From: Microvirga guangxiensis
Lineage (GTDB): Bacteria > Pseudomonadota > Alphaproteobacteria > Rhizobiales > Beijerinckiaceae
Direction of reading: 5' to 3'
Assembly: GCF_900102135.1 (NCBI RefSeq)
Contig: NZ_FMVJ01000006.1
Coordinates: 310,001-374,000, forward strand
Length of the DNA: 64,000 nt
Positions 1 through 8,761 of this stretch are shown here, in pieces; positions within the stretch are counted from its first letter, which is position 1, and each line of letters opens with the position of its first letter. Below the pieces are notes generated by a model. It did not search any database. It worked only from the letters and a program-made list of their open reading frames with translations, and was not told where the DNA came from. The translations under genes and the position numbers were made by a program.

Positions 1-359
1 ACGACCCGCGCGCCCGCATCATGCAAAAGACCACGCACGAAGTGCTCAGCGAACTCGGCATCAAGGACGATCCGCTCCTCGACGTCGCCATGGAGCTGGA
101 GCAGATCGCGCTGAAGGACGATTATTTCGTCGAGAAGAAGCTCTATCCGAATATCGACTTCTATTCGGGCATCACCCTCAAGGCGATGGGCTTCCCCACC
201 TCCATGTTCACCGTGCTCTTCGCGCTGGCCCGCACGGTCGGCTGGATCGCCCAGTGGAGCGAGATGATCGAAGATCCGTCCCAGCGCATCGGCCGTCCGC
301 GCCAGCTCTACACGGGCTCGCCGGAGCGCGACTACGTGACCGTCGCCCAGCGCGGCTAA
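1..359 (+). CDS. gltA: Citrate synthase, C-terminal part (gene cut by window edge)
   Basis: Citrate synthase condenses acetyl-CoA and oxaloacetate in the TCA cycle. Only the last 118 codons are present. The frame is open from base 3 ([10 protein letters not shown]) with no start inside the window, so the true start lies upstream. The motif [19 protein letters not shown] carries the catalytic aspartate (codon 156-158). The family C-terminus [10 protein letters not shown] and GRPRQLYTG, with the substrate-binding arginines, follow before the TAA. It converges on lpxB, and a strong hairpin terminator lies 24 bases after the stop. The protein end matches the usual GltA end, so nothing is truncated at the 3' side. 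Confidence 0.96.
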   Translation, partial: DPRARIMQKTTHEVLSELGIKDDPLLDVAMELEQIALKDDYFVEKKLYPNIDFYSGITLKAMGFPTSMFTVLFALARTVGWIAQWSEMIEDPSQRIGRPRQLYTGSPERDYVTVAQRG

Positions 360-382
360 AATCATCCGCCAACGGATATGAG

Positions 383-410
383 AAAGGGGCCTTTCGGCCC
401 CTTTTTCTTT
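383..410 (+). terminator. Intrinsic terminator of gltA
   Basis: A perfect 9-bp stem AAAGGGGCC, loop TTTC, is followed on the plus strand by TTTTTCTTTT. It closes gltA. On the minus strand the stem is followed by TTTCTC, so it may also stop transcripts coming out of lpxB, which converges here. Confidence 0.9.
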
Positions 411-479
411 TAAAAACTATTGTACTCGTCCACGACTTGCGCACCGAAAGCGCAACGTCGGCGGAGTAGGTTTGGCGGC

Positions 480-1655
480 TTAGCGTTTCGCTTCCAACAC
501 CTCGTCTACAATCCGCGCGGCTCTCTCACTGGGAGCCTCGTCGCCAATCCGCATCAGCTCGTCGAGGCGTTGGAGCGCTGCTTCCTGCGCGCGGCGTTCA
601 GGCGTATCGGACAGAAGCGGCAGCACGGCCGCCGCCAATGTTTCCGGCGTGCAATCTTCCTGGATGAATTCAGGAATCGCGTTCTCGCCCAGCACGAGGT
701 TGGTAAGGACGATGGACTGCGCCTTGATGAGCGGGCGCAGGATGATCGCTTCGATCCAGGACACCTTGTAGGCTACGACCATGGGTATCCCCGAAAGGCC
801 GAGTTCAAGCGTCACGGTGCCCGATGCAGCCAGAGCTGCGTCCGCGCTGCGGAAAGCCTGCCACTTGGCAGCCTCGCCTTCCACGATCTGCGGCTTCACG
901 CTCCACGAGGCTGTCCCTTCCCGGATCTCGTTCAGCAAGTGCGGAACGGCGGGGATCGTGACCGCGAATGGACGCGATGTGCGCTGCTCGATCAGGCTCA
1001 GCGTCTTGCCGAAGGTATCGAGCAGCCGGCTGACCTCGGAGCGTCGGCTGCCGGGCAGAACGAGGAGATTGACCGGGCCGTCCTTGTGTAAATTGCGCTC
1101 GCTGCCTGCCGGACGGAACTCGCTCACTCGCTCGATCAGCGGGTGGCCCACATAGGTCGTGGGCGGACCGCCGAGGCGCTTGTGCGCATCGGGCTCGAAC
1201 GGCAGCAGCGCGAGAAGATGATCCACGTAAGCGCGCATCTTCGACGCGCGGCCAGGACGCCAGGCCCAGACGGAGGGACTCACGTAATCGACCACCGGAA
1301 TATGCGGCACGCGCTTGCGGACCGCCTTGGCGACCCGATGCGTGAAATCAGGGCTGTCGATGATGATGAGAATATCGGGATTGGCCGCTATCACCGCATC
1401 GGCCGTGAGCTTGATCCGGTTGAGTACGGTCGGCAGCCGCCCGATGACGGCGACGATGCCCATGACGGCAATGTCTTCCAGCGGGAACAGGCTCTTCTGA
1501 CCTTCCGCCTCCATGGCATGTCCGCCGACGCCGCCAAAGCTCAGACGGTCGGCTCCGAGGCGGGCTTTCAGGGCGCGCATGAGCTTCGCACCGAGCTGGT
1601 CACCGGATTCTTCGCCCGACACAATCCATATATTCAGAGGCTTCGTGTCAGCCAC
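480..1655 (-). CDS. lpxB: Lipid-A-disaccharide synthase
   Basis: LpxB (glycosyltransferase family 19) joins UDP-2,3-diacylglucosamine to lipid X (2,3-diacylglucosamine 1-phosphate) to give the lipid A disaccharide at the inner face of the inner membrane. The 391-residue protein begins MADTKPLNIWIVSGEESGDQ, and GEESGDQLGAKLM is the family signature. VDYVSPSVWAWRPGR and the C-terminal LGLSGIPMVVAYK segment of the nucleotide-binding half are also present. Length is normal for the family. The start is GTG at 1653-1655, 8 bases inside the end of lpxI, which suggests translational coupling. It is the last gene of the rpsB-to-lpxB block and faces gltA. Confidence 0.96.
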   Translation of the reverse strand: MADTKPLNIWIVSGEESGDQLGAKLMRALKARLGADRLSFGGVGGHAMEAEGQKSLFPLEDIAVMGIVAVIGRLPTVLNRIKLTADAVIAANPDILIIIDSPDFTHRVAKAVRKRVPHIPVVDYVSPSVWAWRPGRASKMRAYVDHLLALLPFEPDAHKRLGGPPTTYVGHPLIERVSEFRPAGSERNLHKDGPVNLLVLPGSRRSEVSRLLDTFGKTLSLIEQRTSRPFAVTIPAVPHLLNEIREGTASWSVKPQIVEGEAAKWQAFRSADAALAASGTVTLELGLSGIPMVVAYKVSWIEAIILRPLIKAQSIVLTNLVLGENAIPEFIQEDCTPETLAAAVLPLLSDTPERRAQEAALQRLDELMRIGDEAPSERAARIVDEVLEAKR

Positions 1656-2568
1656 GCGGGGCCTCCATCCAGGGCAGATCGACCGCGACGAGGAACAGTC
1701 CCAGCCGATCGGCCATGCGCAAGGTTTCCTCCTGCTCCAGCACGAAGGTGGAGCCCTGGCCGACGGCGATTCCGGAAAGGCCTGCCTTCGCAGCCTCGAT
1801 GATCGTGCGCGGTCCGATGGTCGGCATGTCGACCCGCAGATCCTGGCCGCGCTTCGCGGCCTTGATCAGCACCCCGCCCTCCTTGCGGCGTCGAAGGCCG
1901 AACCAGGATTGGCGAAGACCGGCAACGCGCACCAGCATACGGTCGGTGCCTTCAGGCCCTTCGATGGCAAGCACATGGTTGCGGGCGATGACGGCTCCCT
2001 GTCCGATGTCGAAGGTGGACAGGGACGAGAGGAGGTCGAGGCCGACGGCAATGGCCTGCCGATCGTCTTCGTTCGGCTCCAGAGCGCCATGCAGGGTGCG
2101 TGGGGCAACGAGATCGGGAGCCAGCTCATGCGCACCGATGACGCGATGGCCACGCTCCTCGATGAGCATCACGGCCCCGCGCAGAACCTGATCGTCACCA
2201 CGGGTGATGACCTCTTTCACCTCCTGCATGTTGCGCAGGGCTGAATAGGCTCCGAGCAAGGCGGAGAAGCCGGGGCGACGAACGGCCCCGACGAGGGAGA
2301 CCGCGCGCGGCTTCCACCCGTCGAGGGTGTTCATGATGGTCTTGAGGTCGAGCAGGTTCACATTCGCATGGGCTTTCTTGCGCAGCTCAGGCGCCGCAAA
2401 GCCCCGGAAGGCAAGAACACGATAGTCCTGCCCCGTCTGTTCGAGGTGTTCGATCAGCTGAATCGGAAGACGGCCGCCGCCTGCGATGATCGCAACAGGC
2501 CCACTCGATGAGGCGCGAGCCGGTTCATGGGAGCCGGCTCCAGCCGATATCGTGCTCTCAGGCTGCAT
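1648..2568 (-). CDS. lpxI: UDP-2,3-diacylglucosamine diphosphatase LpxI
   Basis: LpxI hydrolyses UDP-2,3-diacylglucosamine to lipid X and UMP. It is the alphaproteobacterial replacement for LpxH. The 306 residues match the DUF1009/LpxI family: VAIIAGGGRLPIQLIEHL near residue 27, the conserved VSLVGAVRRPGF, and ITRGDDQVLRG. The C-terminal half has RVDMPTIGPRTIIEAAKAG and GLSGIAVGQGSTF. About 25 residues precede the usual family start; a shorter form is possible, but no better start is evident. It sits between lpxA (8-base gap) and lpxB (8-base overlap), which is the right place for the step between them. No lpxH-like metallophosphatase is in the window. Confidence 0.94.
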   Translation of the reverse strand: MQPESTISAGAGSHEPARASSSGPVAIIAGGGRLPIQLIEHLEQTGQDYRVLAFRGFAAPELRKKAHANVNLLDLKTIMNTLDGWKPRAVSLVGAVRRPGFSALLGAYSALRNMQEVKEVITRGDDQVLRGAVMLIEERGHRVIGAHELAPDLVAPRTLHGALEPNEDDRQAIAVGLDLLSSLSTFDIGQGAVIARNHVLAIEGPEGTDRMLVRVAGLRQSWFGLRRRKEGGVLIKAAKRGQDLRVDMPTIGPRTIIEAAKAGLSGIAVGQGSTFVLEQEETLRMADRLGLFLVAVDLPWMEAPRG

Positions 2569-2576
2569 TCACAGCC

Positions 2577-3386
2577 TCACCCAGCGCTGCTGACTGGGTC
2601 TTTCGGCGTGCAGATCGAGCGATCCTTGCCCTCGCGGATGAAATCCAGGATCTCGTGGACGAAGGGGTGATCCTCGAATTCGCCTGCCACGTCTTCGACG
2701 CGCTCGGCCAGCGTGCCCTCGTCTGCGAAGAGCAGCCGATACGCGCGGCGAATGTCATGGATCTGCTCGCGCGTGAAATTGCGGCGACGCATGCCGATGA
2801 TGTTGAGACCGGCGAGATGCGCGCGGTTGCCCATGGCCATGCCGTACGGGATCAGGTCGTTCTCCAAGCCGGACATCCCGCCCACGAAGGCATGGTTGCC
2901 CACGCGCGAGAACTGGATGACGGCCGAGCCGCCGCCGAAGATCACGAAATTGCCGACCGTCACATGGCCCGCCAGCATCACGTTGTTCGACAGGATGCAG
3001 TCGTTGCCGACCTTCGTGTCATGGCCCACGTGTGAGCCAGCAAGGAAGGTGCAGCGGTCGCCGATGATTGTGCGCAGCCCGCCGCCCTCGGTACCGGGAT
3101 TCATGGTCACGCCTTCGCGGATCATGCAATCGGAGCCGATCTCCAGCGTCGAGGCCTCTCCGCGATATTTCAGGTCCTGCGGAATATGGCCGATGGAGGC
3201 GAAGGGGAAAATGCGCGTGCGAGCGCCGACCTTGGTCTTGCCGGCAAGCGCCACATGGCTCATGAGCTGGCAGCCGTCGCCGAGTTCGACCTCAGGTCCA
3301 ATCGTGCAGAACGGGCCGATCCTCACATCCGCGCCGATCTTGGCGCCGTCCTCGATGATAGCGGTCGGATGGATCATGCTTCCCAT
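2577..3386 (-). CDS. lpxA: UDP-N-acetylglucosamine O-acyltransferase
   Basis: LpxA transfers a 3-hydroxyacyl chain from ACP to UDP-GlcNAc, the first step of lipid A synthesis, in the cytoplasm. The 269 residues show the left-handed beta-helix hexapeptide repeats (IHPTAIIEDGAKIGADVRIG and onward). The catalytic histidine is in GSHVGHDTKVG (H122 here, equivalent to E. coli H125), and the helical C-terminal cap is present. The ATG at 3384-3386 overlaps the fabZ TGA by one base. A second ATG three codons in (MIHPTAII), preceded by GGGAAG, is an equally good start. Order lpxD-fabZ-lpxA-lpxI-lpxB is standard for the group. Confidence 0.96.
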   Translation of the reverse strand: MGSMIHPTAIIEDGAKIGADVRIGPFCTIGPEVELGDGCQLMSHVALAGKTKVGARTRIFPFASIGHIPQDLKYRGEASTLEIGSDCMIREGVTMNPGTEGGGLRTIIGDRCTFLAGSHVGHDTKVGNDCILSNNVMLAGHVTVGNFVIFGGGSAVIQFSRVGNHAFVGGMSGLENDLIPYGMAMGNRAHLAGLNIIGMRRRNFTREQIHDIRRAYRLLFADEGTLAERVEDVAGEFEDHPFVHEILDFIREGKDRSICTPKDPVSSAG

Positions 3387-3850
3387 CAGTCCGTCACCAG
3401 CATGGCACTGACCTCGGCTTCGCAGACGAGCACGCCGTCGACCTTGGCTTCACCCTTGTACCACCACATGTTGCGGCGGTTGTTGAGCTTCTTCATATGA
3501 AACTCGACCCGGTCGCCGGGTTCGACGGGCTTGCGGAACTTCACCTTATCAATCGTCATAAAGAAAACCTGCTTGGGCTTCTCCTGCTGAGCGATCTTCG
3601 ACTTCACGCAGATAGCGCCCGCGGTCTGAGCCATGGCCTCGATGAGGAACACGCCCGGGAAAATCGGGCGAGAGGGGAAATGGCCCGTGAATTGTGGCTC
3701 ATTGAAGGTGACGTTCTTGATGCCGATGCACGAATTGTCGCCGTCGATCTCGATGATCTTATCGATCAGCAAGAAAGGATAACGGTGCGGCAACAGCTCG
3801 AGGATCTCGAGGATATCGGCGGTTTGAAGCGTAGCGGGCGCTTCGGACAT
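3386..3850 (-). CDS. fabZ: 3-hydroxyacyl-ACP dehydratase FabZ
   Basis: FabZ dehydrates 3-hydroxyacyl-ACP in fatty acid elongation and competes with LpxA for the same substrate, which explains its place here. The 154-residue hot-dog protein has [10 protein letters not shown] at 22-31 and [20 protein letters not shown], giving catalytic H57 and E71. The reading frame runs 28 codons further upstream, but that longer form would overlap lpxD by 47 bases. The ATG at 3850 (MSEAPATLQ) has GGAG 9 bases before it and gives the usual family length, so I chose it. It overlaps lpxA by one base. Confidence 0.96.
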   Translation of the reverse strand: MSEAPATLQTADILEILELLPHRYPFLLIDKIIEIDGDNSCIGIKNVTFNEPQFTGHFPSRPIFPGVFLIEAMAQTAGAICVKSKIAQQEKPKQVFFMTIDKVKFRKPVEPGDRVEFHMKKLNNRRNMWWYKGEAKVDGVLVCEAEVSAMLVTD

Positions 3851-3887
3851 GACTGAATACTCCGGATAGGCCTGGCGTATCTTTGTT

Positions 3888-4952
3888 TTACGAAGATGCG
3901 CCGTCGTCTTTGTCGGAATCGCCCTTGGATGCAAGTTTTTTCAGGGCGGTGATCTCGCGGAACCATTCGCGCATGGGCCGGGCGGGAACCCCGCCCCAGC
4001 GTGCGCCGGGCGGAACGTCGCCATTGACCGCACTGGTGGCGGCGATCTGGGCACCCATTCCAATGCGCACATGGCCCTTCACGGCAACCTTGCCGCCGAG
4101 AGCCACATAATCCTCGAGCGTCGAGGAGCCGGCGATGCCCACCTGCGCCACGATCACGCAATGGCGGCCGATGACCACGTTATGAGCGATCTGGACGAGA
4201 TTATCGATCTTCGTGCCCTCCCCGATCACCGTGTCGCGGCTCGCGCCACGGTCGACAGTGGAATTGGCTCCGATCTCGACATCGTCCTGGATGATGACGC
4301 GGCCGATCTGCGGCACCTTGAGGTGCCCCTGCGGCCCCATGGCAAAGCCGAAGCCGTCCTGGCCGATCCGCACACCCGAATGGAGAATGACGCGGTTGCC
4401 GATGAAGGCGTTGGATACGGTCACCTGAGGAGCAAGCGAGCAGTCCCGCCCGATCTTCACATGCGGACCGACAACGCTGTGCGCGCCGATGACCGTGCCT
4501 GCGCCGATCTCCGCATGCGGGCCGATGACCGCGCCGGGATCGACCGTAACGCCGTGTTCGAGGCGCGCGGAAGGATGCACGAAGGACCCGGGCGAGATCC
4601 CGGTGGCCGCGAAGGTCGTCTCCGGGCGCATGGCCGAGGGGAACATCTGGCCCATGACCTGGGCGAAGACGCGATAGGCCAGCGGGGTGACGATGGAGAC
4701 GGTGTGCGCGGGCACCTTAGAGGCAAAGCGTGGGGTGACAAGGCAGGCCCCGGCCTGGGTCGTGCCCAGAGCGCCGACATAAGCCGGGTTGTCCATGTAG
4801 GCCAGATCGTTCGGCCCGGCACTCTCAAGCGGAGCGACGCCCTTAAGCAAAAACTCCCCGTCGGCACCGTCGGGGAGCGTTGTGTGCGCCAACTCCGCAA
4901 CTTGACGCAGGTTAAACGTCTGACGCTGCGGAAAGAAAATTGATTCTGTCAT
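3888..4952 (-). CDS. lpxD: UDP-3-O-acylglucosamine N-acyltransferase
   Basis: LpxD adds the second hydroxyacyl chain, at the 2-amino group of UDP-3-O-acylglucosamine. The 354 residues comprise an N-terminal uridine-binding domain (with [13 protein letters not shown]) followed by left-handed beta-helix repeats ([20 protein letters not shown] onward). The catalytic histidine is in [14 protein letters not shown], and a C-terminal helical tail follows. The frame is open 59 codons further upstream into bamA, but [10 protein letters not shown] at 4952 gives the family N-terminus. There is no Shine-Dalgarno sequence right before this ATG. A GC hairpin and a run of T fill the 35-base gap to bamA (see the separate entry). 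Confidence 0.95.
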   Translation of the reverse strand: MTESIFFPQRQTFNLRQVAELAHTTLPDGADGEFLLKGVAPLESAGPNDLAYMDNPAYVGALGTTQAGACLVTPRFASKVPAHTVSIVTPLAYRVFAQVMGQMFPSAMRPETTFAATGISPGSFVHPSARLEHGVTVDPGAVIGPHAEIGAGTVIGAHSVVGPHVKIGRDCSLAPQVTVSNAFIGNRVILHSGVRIGQDGFGFAMGPQGHLKVPQIGRVIIQDDVEIGANSTVDRGASRDTVIGEGTKIDNLVQIAHNVVIGRHCVIVAQVGIAGSSTLEDYVALGGKVAVKGHVRIGMGAQIAATSAVNGDVPPGARWGGVPARPMREWFREITALKKLASKGDSDKDDGASS

Positions 4953-4987
4953 GAAAAAGCGAGGGCGCCTGAAGGCGCCCTCCCCGA
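4953..4987 (-). terminator. Hairpin plus T-run filling the bamA-lpxD gap
   Basis: On the minus strand the 35 bases between the bamA TAA and the lpxD ATG hold the perfect stem GAGGGCGCC, loop TTCA, then GCTTTTTC directly before ATG. This has the form of an intrinsic terminator. The only Shine-Dalgarno-like sequence (GGGGAGGG) lies at the 5' foot of the stem. Two readings are possible: partial termination after bamA, or a structure that brings GGGG close to the lpxD start. Confidence 0.7.
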
Positions 4988-7372
4988 TTAGAAGCGTGTA
5001 CCGCCCGAGAAGCGGAAGGCCTGGGTGCGGTCGGCGCCGACCCGGGTTCCATCCGACTGAAGGACACCCTCTTCTTTCGAGAGAGCGAACGCATAGTCGA
5101 AGCGGATCGGACCGAGCGGCGAAGCCCACAGGAGCGAGGCACCGACCGACGAACGGATCTTGTGGCTGTCGAGCACGTTGATGCAGTTCTGCGGAGCATT
5201 CGGATTCGTGTTGCAGGTCACGCCGCCATCCGGAGCGAAGATGCTTCCGTTGTTGACGCCGAACTGCGTCGGGCCCTCATAGCCGTACAGCGTACCAGCG
5301 TCGGCGAACACGGCGCCCTTCAGGCCCAGCTCACGCGGCAAGCCGAAGATCGGGAACTGCACTTCGAGCGTGCCGCCGAAGTAAGTGGTGCCGCCGACGG
5401 CGTTGGCAGCGGAGTCGATCGTCGAGATATCGCGAGGACCGATACCGTTCGTGGCGAAGCCGCGAACCAGGGACGGGCCCATGAAGAAGTGGTCGACGAT
5501 ACGCAGGTCGGAGCCGTCGTTGCCGCTGCCGCCGAAGCCCATGATGTGACCACCCTGGACACGGGCGATACCGACCACGTCCTCGAAGATCTCGCGGTAG
5601 TAGCGAGCATCACCGGTAGCGCGGAAGTAGCGGGAATCACCGCCGAGACCGGCGAAGTCCGTCTTCGCTTCGGCATAGAAGCCGTTGCGCGGGTCGCGGG
5701 TGCTGTCCAGGGTATTGTAGTTGAAGGTCAGACCCGCGAGCGAGGTGAGCGTCTCACCCTGCGATTCCTTGATGGCGAGCGAGGCTTCGCCATTGCCTTG
5801 GCAGAACGTACGGTTCGGCGTGCCGTCCGTATTCAGCTGGGTGTAGCCCGGAATCGGCGCGGAGCAATCGTTGTACGGCTTCTTCTCGTCGTTCGGGATC
5901 TCCAGCTCCTGCTGGTAGAGCGAATAACGCAGGGTCAGCGTGAACTCTTCCGTAACCGGCAAGCCGAGGCGGAGCTGACCGCCGGTCATGCGGTTCTCAT
6001 AACGGGAGTAGCGGGTCTGATCGCTGAACTTCGAGAACAGGTCGATACCGGCCGCCATGCGGTAGCCGAGGAAGTACGGCTCCGTGAAGGAGAAGTCGAC
6101 GCCGTTGGAGCGCTGGCCGAGCTGGCCCGCCACGCGGACGAACTGGCCACGGCCCAGGAAGTTGGTCTCGGTGACCGCAACTTCACCGATGAAGCCGTCA
6201 GCCGTCGAGTAACCGCCCGAGATGGAGAATGAGCCGGTGGACTGATCTTCCACATCCACGTTCACGACCACGCGGTCGGCCGAGGAGCCCGGCTCGTTGG
6301 AAATGCGGACCTGCTTGAAGTAGCCAAGGTTGGTCAGGCGGCGCTCGGCGCGGTCGACCATCACCTGGTTGTAGGCGTCGCCCTCACCCAGATCGAACTC
6401 GCGACGGATGACGTAGTCGCGGGTGCGGGTGTTGCCGCGGATGTTGATGCGCTCGATGTAGATGCGCGGGCCTTCCTCGACCACATAGCCGAGATTGACC
6501 GTGCGGGAGGCGGGATCGCGGGTACCGACCGGGCGCACCTGGACGAAGGGATTGCCCTGACGCGCAGCGGTCCGGGTCATGGCCTGAACCGACTTCTCGA
6601 CAGCCTCGGCGTTGTAGACCGAGCCGGCAGACACGGACAGGTCGCCGCGCAGCGCCTCTGCATCGACAGCCGGAACACGGGAATCGACGCTCACATTGCC
6701 GACGCGGTACTGCTCGCCCTCTTCCACCACGATGGTGACGACATAGCCGCCACGGGCGGCATCGAACACCACCTCGTTGGAGACGATGCGGAAATCCGCA
6801 TAGCCGTTCTTGAGGTAATAGCGGCGGATCAGCTCCAGATCGTTGGCAAGGCGGTCGGCATCATAGATGTCCGAGCTCTTGAGGAAGCTGAGGATGTTGG
6901 TCTCGGAAGTCTGCATGACGCCACGCAGACGGCCGGCGGAAACCTGATTGTTGCCGACGAAGCGGATTTCCTTCACGCCCGTCTTGTCGCCTTCGACGAT
7001 GGTGTAAACCACGTCCACGCGACCGTTCGGCAGGTCCACGATGCGCGGGGTGACCTGAGCGAGGCCGCGACCCTGACGACGGTAGATCTCGAGGATCCGC
7101 TGCACGTCGGCATCGATGGCCGCCTGATTCACCGACGTCCGGGCACGAACCTGAAGCTCTCCCTCGATGATCGCCTTGTCGACCTTGCTGTTGCCTTCGA
7201 TGGCAACGCGGTTGATCAGCGGACCCTGGGCGGCGGCGGCGCGACGGCTTGTCTGCGGCGAGCGCTGAGCAAGCGCGCTATCCGCAACGGTGAGGCCCGC
7301 CATCAGCGCGCTCATGGCGATCATTGCGGTGGCTGCCGGCTTCTTCCGGCGTGGCGTGGTCGTCGACATCAT
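4988..7372 (-). CDS. bamA: Outer membrane protein assembly factor BamA
   Basis: BamA is the core of the beta-barrel assembly machine in the outer membrane. The 794 residues begin with a Sec signal peptide that appears to end ...ADSALA, just before QRSPQ. Five POTRA domains follow, starting at [20 protein letters not shown], with the last ones around [21 protein letters not shown] 16-strand barrel ends in FSGGTRF, the terminal-Phe signal of outer membrane proteins. The motif [13 protein letters not shown] is the conserved L6 VRGF. Two ATG codons and an upstream TTG are adjacent (7375-7367), and I chose the first ATG. Two predicted surface loops each hold a pair of cysteines (near residues 502/523 and 720/731), which is uncommon in BamA. 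No skp follows. Confidence 0.96.
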   Translation of the reverse strand: MMSTTTPRRKKPAATAMIAMSALMAGLTVADSALAQRSPQTSRRAAAAQGPLINRVAIEGNSKVDKAIIEGELQVRARTSVNQAAIDADVQRILEIYRRQGRGLAQVTPRIVDLPNGRVDVVYTIVEGDKTGVKEIRFVGNNQVSAGRLRGVMQTSETNILSFLKSSDIYDADRLANDLELIRRYYLKNGYADFRIVSNEVVFDAARGGYVVTIVVEEGEQYRVGNVSVDSRVPAVDAEALRGDLSVSAGSVYNAEAVEKSVQAMTRTAARQGNPFVQVRPVGTRDPASRTVNLGYVVEEGPRIYIERINIRGNTRTRDYVIRREFDLGEGDAYNQVMVDRAERRLTNLGYFKQVRISNEPGSSADRVVVNVDVEDQSTGSFSISGGYSTADGFIGEVAVTETNFLGRGQFVRVAGQLGQRSNGVDFSFTEPYFLGYRMAAGIDLFSKFSDQTRYSRYENRMTGGQLRLGLPVTEEFTLTLRYSLYQQELEIPNDEKKPYNDCSAPIPGYTQLNTDGTPNRTFCQGNGEASLAIKESQGETLTSLAGLTFNYNTLDSTRDPRNGFYAEAKTDFAGLGGDSRYFRATGDARYYREIFEDVVGIARVQGGHIMGFGGSGNDGSDLRIVDHFFMGPSLVRGFATNGIGPRDISTIDSAANAVGGTTYFGGTLEVQFPIFGLPRELGLKGAVFADAGTLYGYEGPTQFGVNNGSIFAPDGGVTCNTNPNAPQNCINVLDSHKIRSSVGASLLWASPLGPIRFDYAFALSKEEGVLQSDGTRVGADRTQAFRFSGGTRF

Positions 7373-7536
7373 CAACTGGCCCGTTTCTTTATACTTTGTC
7401 CATCGCGGGGCTTAAGTCCGCGGGCTGGAGACAGGTGTCCCAACCTTATTGGTGCTGCCCCGCTTGTACAAACTTTCGCCGTCATTGCAAACGGCACTTG
7501 CAAAACAGAGTACCAATTTTTCCACCGGCGTGGCGT

Positions 7537-7575
7537 CCTTGTCACGTTCTCCCCACCATAAAACTTGTGACAAGG
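7537..7575. repeat. Inverted repeat in the rseP-bamA gap
   Basis: CCTTGTCAC at 7537-7545 is matched perfectly in inverted orientation by GTGACAAGG at 7567-7575, with 21 bases between. It lies 12 bases after the rseP stop and about 165 bases upstream of bamA. It has no T-run, so it is more likely an operator or an mRNA structure than a terminator. Confidence 0.55.
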
Positions 7576-7586
7576 TGAACGAGCCC

Positions 7587-8729
7587 TCACCCGAACGAGC
7601 GGGTCAGGTCGCTCCAGGTCGCCAGGATCATGAGCATCGCCACGAAGGCAAAGCCGATCCTGAAGCCGATTTCCTGGGCTTTTTCGCTCAAAGGACGACC
7701 GCGGATGGCCTCGATGGCATAGAACAAAAGATGCCCGCCATCGAGCAGAGGAATCGGAAAAAGGTTAATAAGGCCAATGGAGACCGACATGAAGCCGATG
7801 AGGTTCACCAGGCTGTAAAGGCCGCCGATCTCGTAAGCCGTTCCCGCGATCCGGGCGATCCCGACAGGCCCGGAGAGCTGATCGATGGATTCCCGGCCCA
7901 AGACGAGGCGGCGCAAGAAATTGAAGGTCCGGTCGACCTGATTCCAGGTGTCCACGGCGCCGGCCTTCACGGCCTCTAGGGGGCCGTAGGAGATGCGCTT
8001 GATGGCCGAGCGGTCCTGCGGAGCCTGAACGCCGAGGAGCCCGATGCGCTGCTTGCCGAAGGGCGTATCCCGCTCTTCCACCTTGGGAATCGCCGTGAGG
8101 CTGACTTCCCTGCCATCACGGTCGACGATGAAGTTCAGCGCTTCGCCGGAGCTGGAGCTGACGATCATCTGCATGTCGGCAAAGGTCTCGATCCGGGTGC
8201 CGTCGATGGAGCGGATCACGTCGTGGGGCTGGAAGCCTGCCGCCTCGGCCGCGCTGCCGGGGATCACGCGCTCGATCACCGGCTCCAGCACCATGCGTCC
8301 GCTGAAATAGTTGAAGCCCGCGAAGATCGCGATAGCCAGGATGAAATTGGCAATCGGACCGGCTGCGACGGTCGCCGCGCGCTTGGCGACACTTTGATGG
8401 GGAAAACTGATGGCTCGCAGCTCGGGCGACATCTGCTGGGCGCCCTGCGCATCCGGAACGCTCGCCGCGTTCAGGTCCCCAACGAACTTTACATAGCCGC
8501 CAAGGGGAATCGCCGAGATTTTCCAGCGGGTGCCGTTCTTATCCGTCCAGCCGATGAGCTCCCGCCCGAAGCCGATGGAGAAGGCAGACACGCCGATCCC
8601 ACACCGGCGTCCGACCCAGTAGTGACCGTATTCGTGAATGAAGACGACGACCGACAGCACGACCAGGAAGGCAAAGATTGTCAGGGCAAAAGACCCTGTC
8701 ATGCCGGCGATTGCTGAAACCCACTCCAT
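7587..8729 (-). CDS. rseP: Site-2 protease RseP (RIP zinc metalloprotease)
   Basis: RseP is an inner membrane protease that cuts transmembrane segments, such as anti-sigma factors and signal peptide remnants. The 380 residues have the first membrane helix with the zinc motif HEYGH at 32-36. One PDZ domain follows (around MVLEPVIERVIPGSAAEAAG). The second conserved motif NLFPIPLLDGGHLLFYAIE comes near the C-terminus, followed by a last membrane helix. A single PDZ and about 380 residues are normal for alphaproteobacteria, while E. coli RseP has two. The ATG at 8729 is preceded by AAAGGAA. It sits between dxr and bamA as in related genomes. Confidence 0.95.
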   Translation of the reverse strand: MEWVSAIAGMTGSFALTIFAFLVVLSVVVFIHEYGHYWVGRRCGIGVSAFSIGFGRELIGWTDKNGTRWKISAIPLGGYVKFVGDLNAASVPDAQGAQQMSPELRAISFPHQSVAKRAATVAAGPIANFILAIAIFAGFNYFSGRMVLEPVIERVIPGSAAEAAGFQPHDVIRSIDGTRIETFADMQMIVSSSSGEALNFIVDRDGREVSLTAIPKVEERDTPFGKQRIGLLGVQAPQDRSAIKRISYGPLEAVKAGAVDTWNQVDRTFNFLRRLVLGRESIDQLSGPVGIARIAGTAYEIGGLYSLVNLIGFMSVSIGLINLFPIPLLDGGHLLFYAIEAIRGRPLSEKAQEIGFRIGFAFVAMLMILATWSDLTRSFG

Positions 8730-8761
8730 GATTGTTCCTTTCGCGCTCCTTCAAGAGCGCC

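Noticed and set aside
3851-3934. 28-codon N-terminal extension of FabZ
   Set aside because: It would overlap lpxD by 47 bases and lacks similarity. The internal ATG at 3850 has a good SD.
7376-7420. bamA promoter with -10 TATAAA just upstream of the start
   Set aside because: No acceptable -35 at 16-18 bases spacing, and the leader would be very short.
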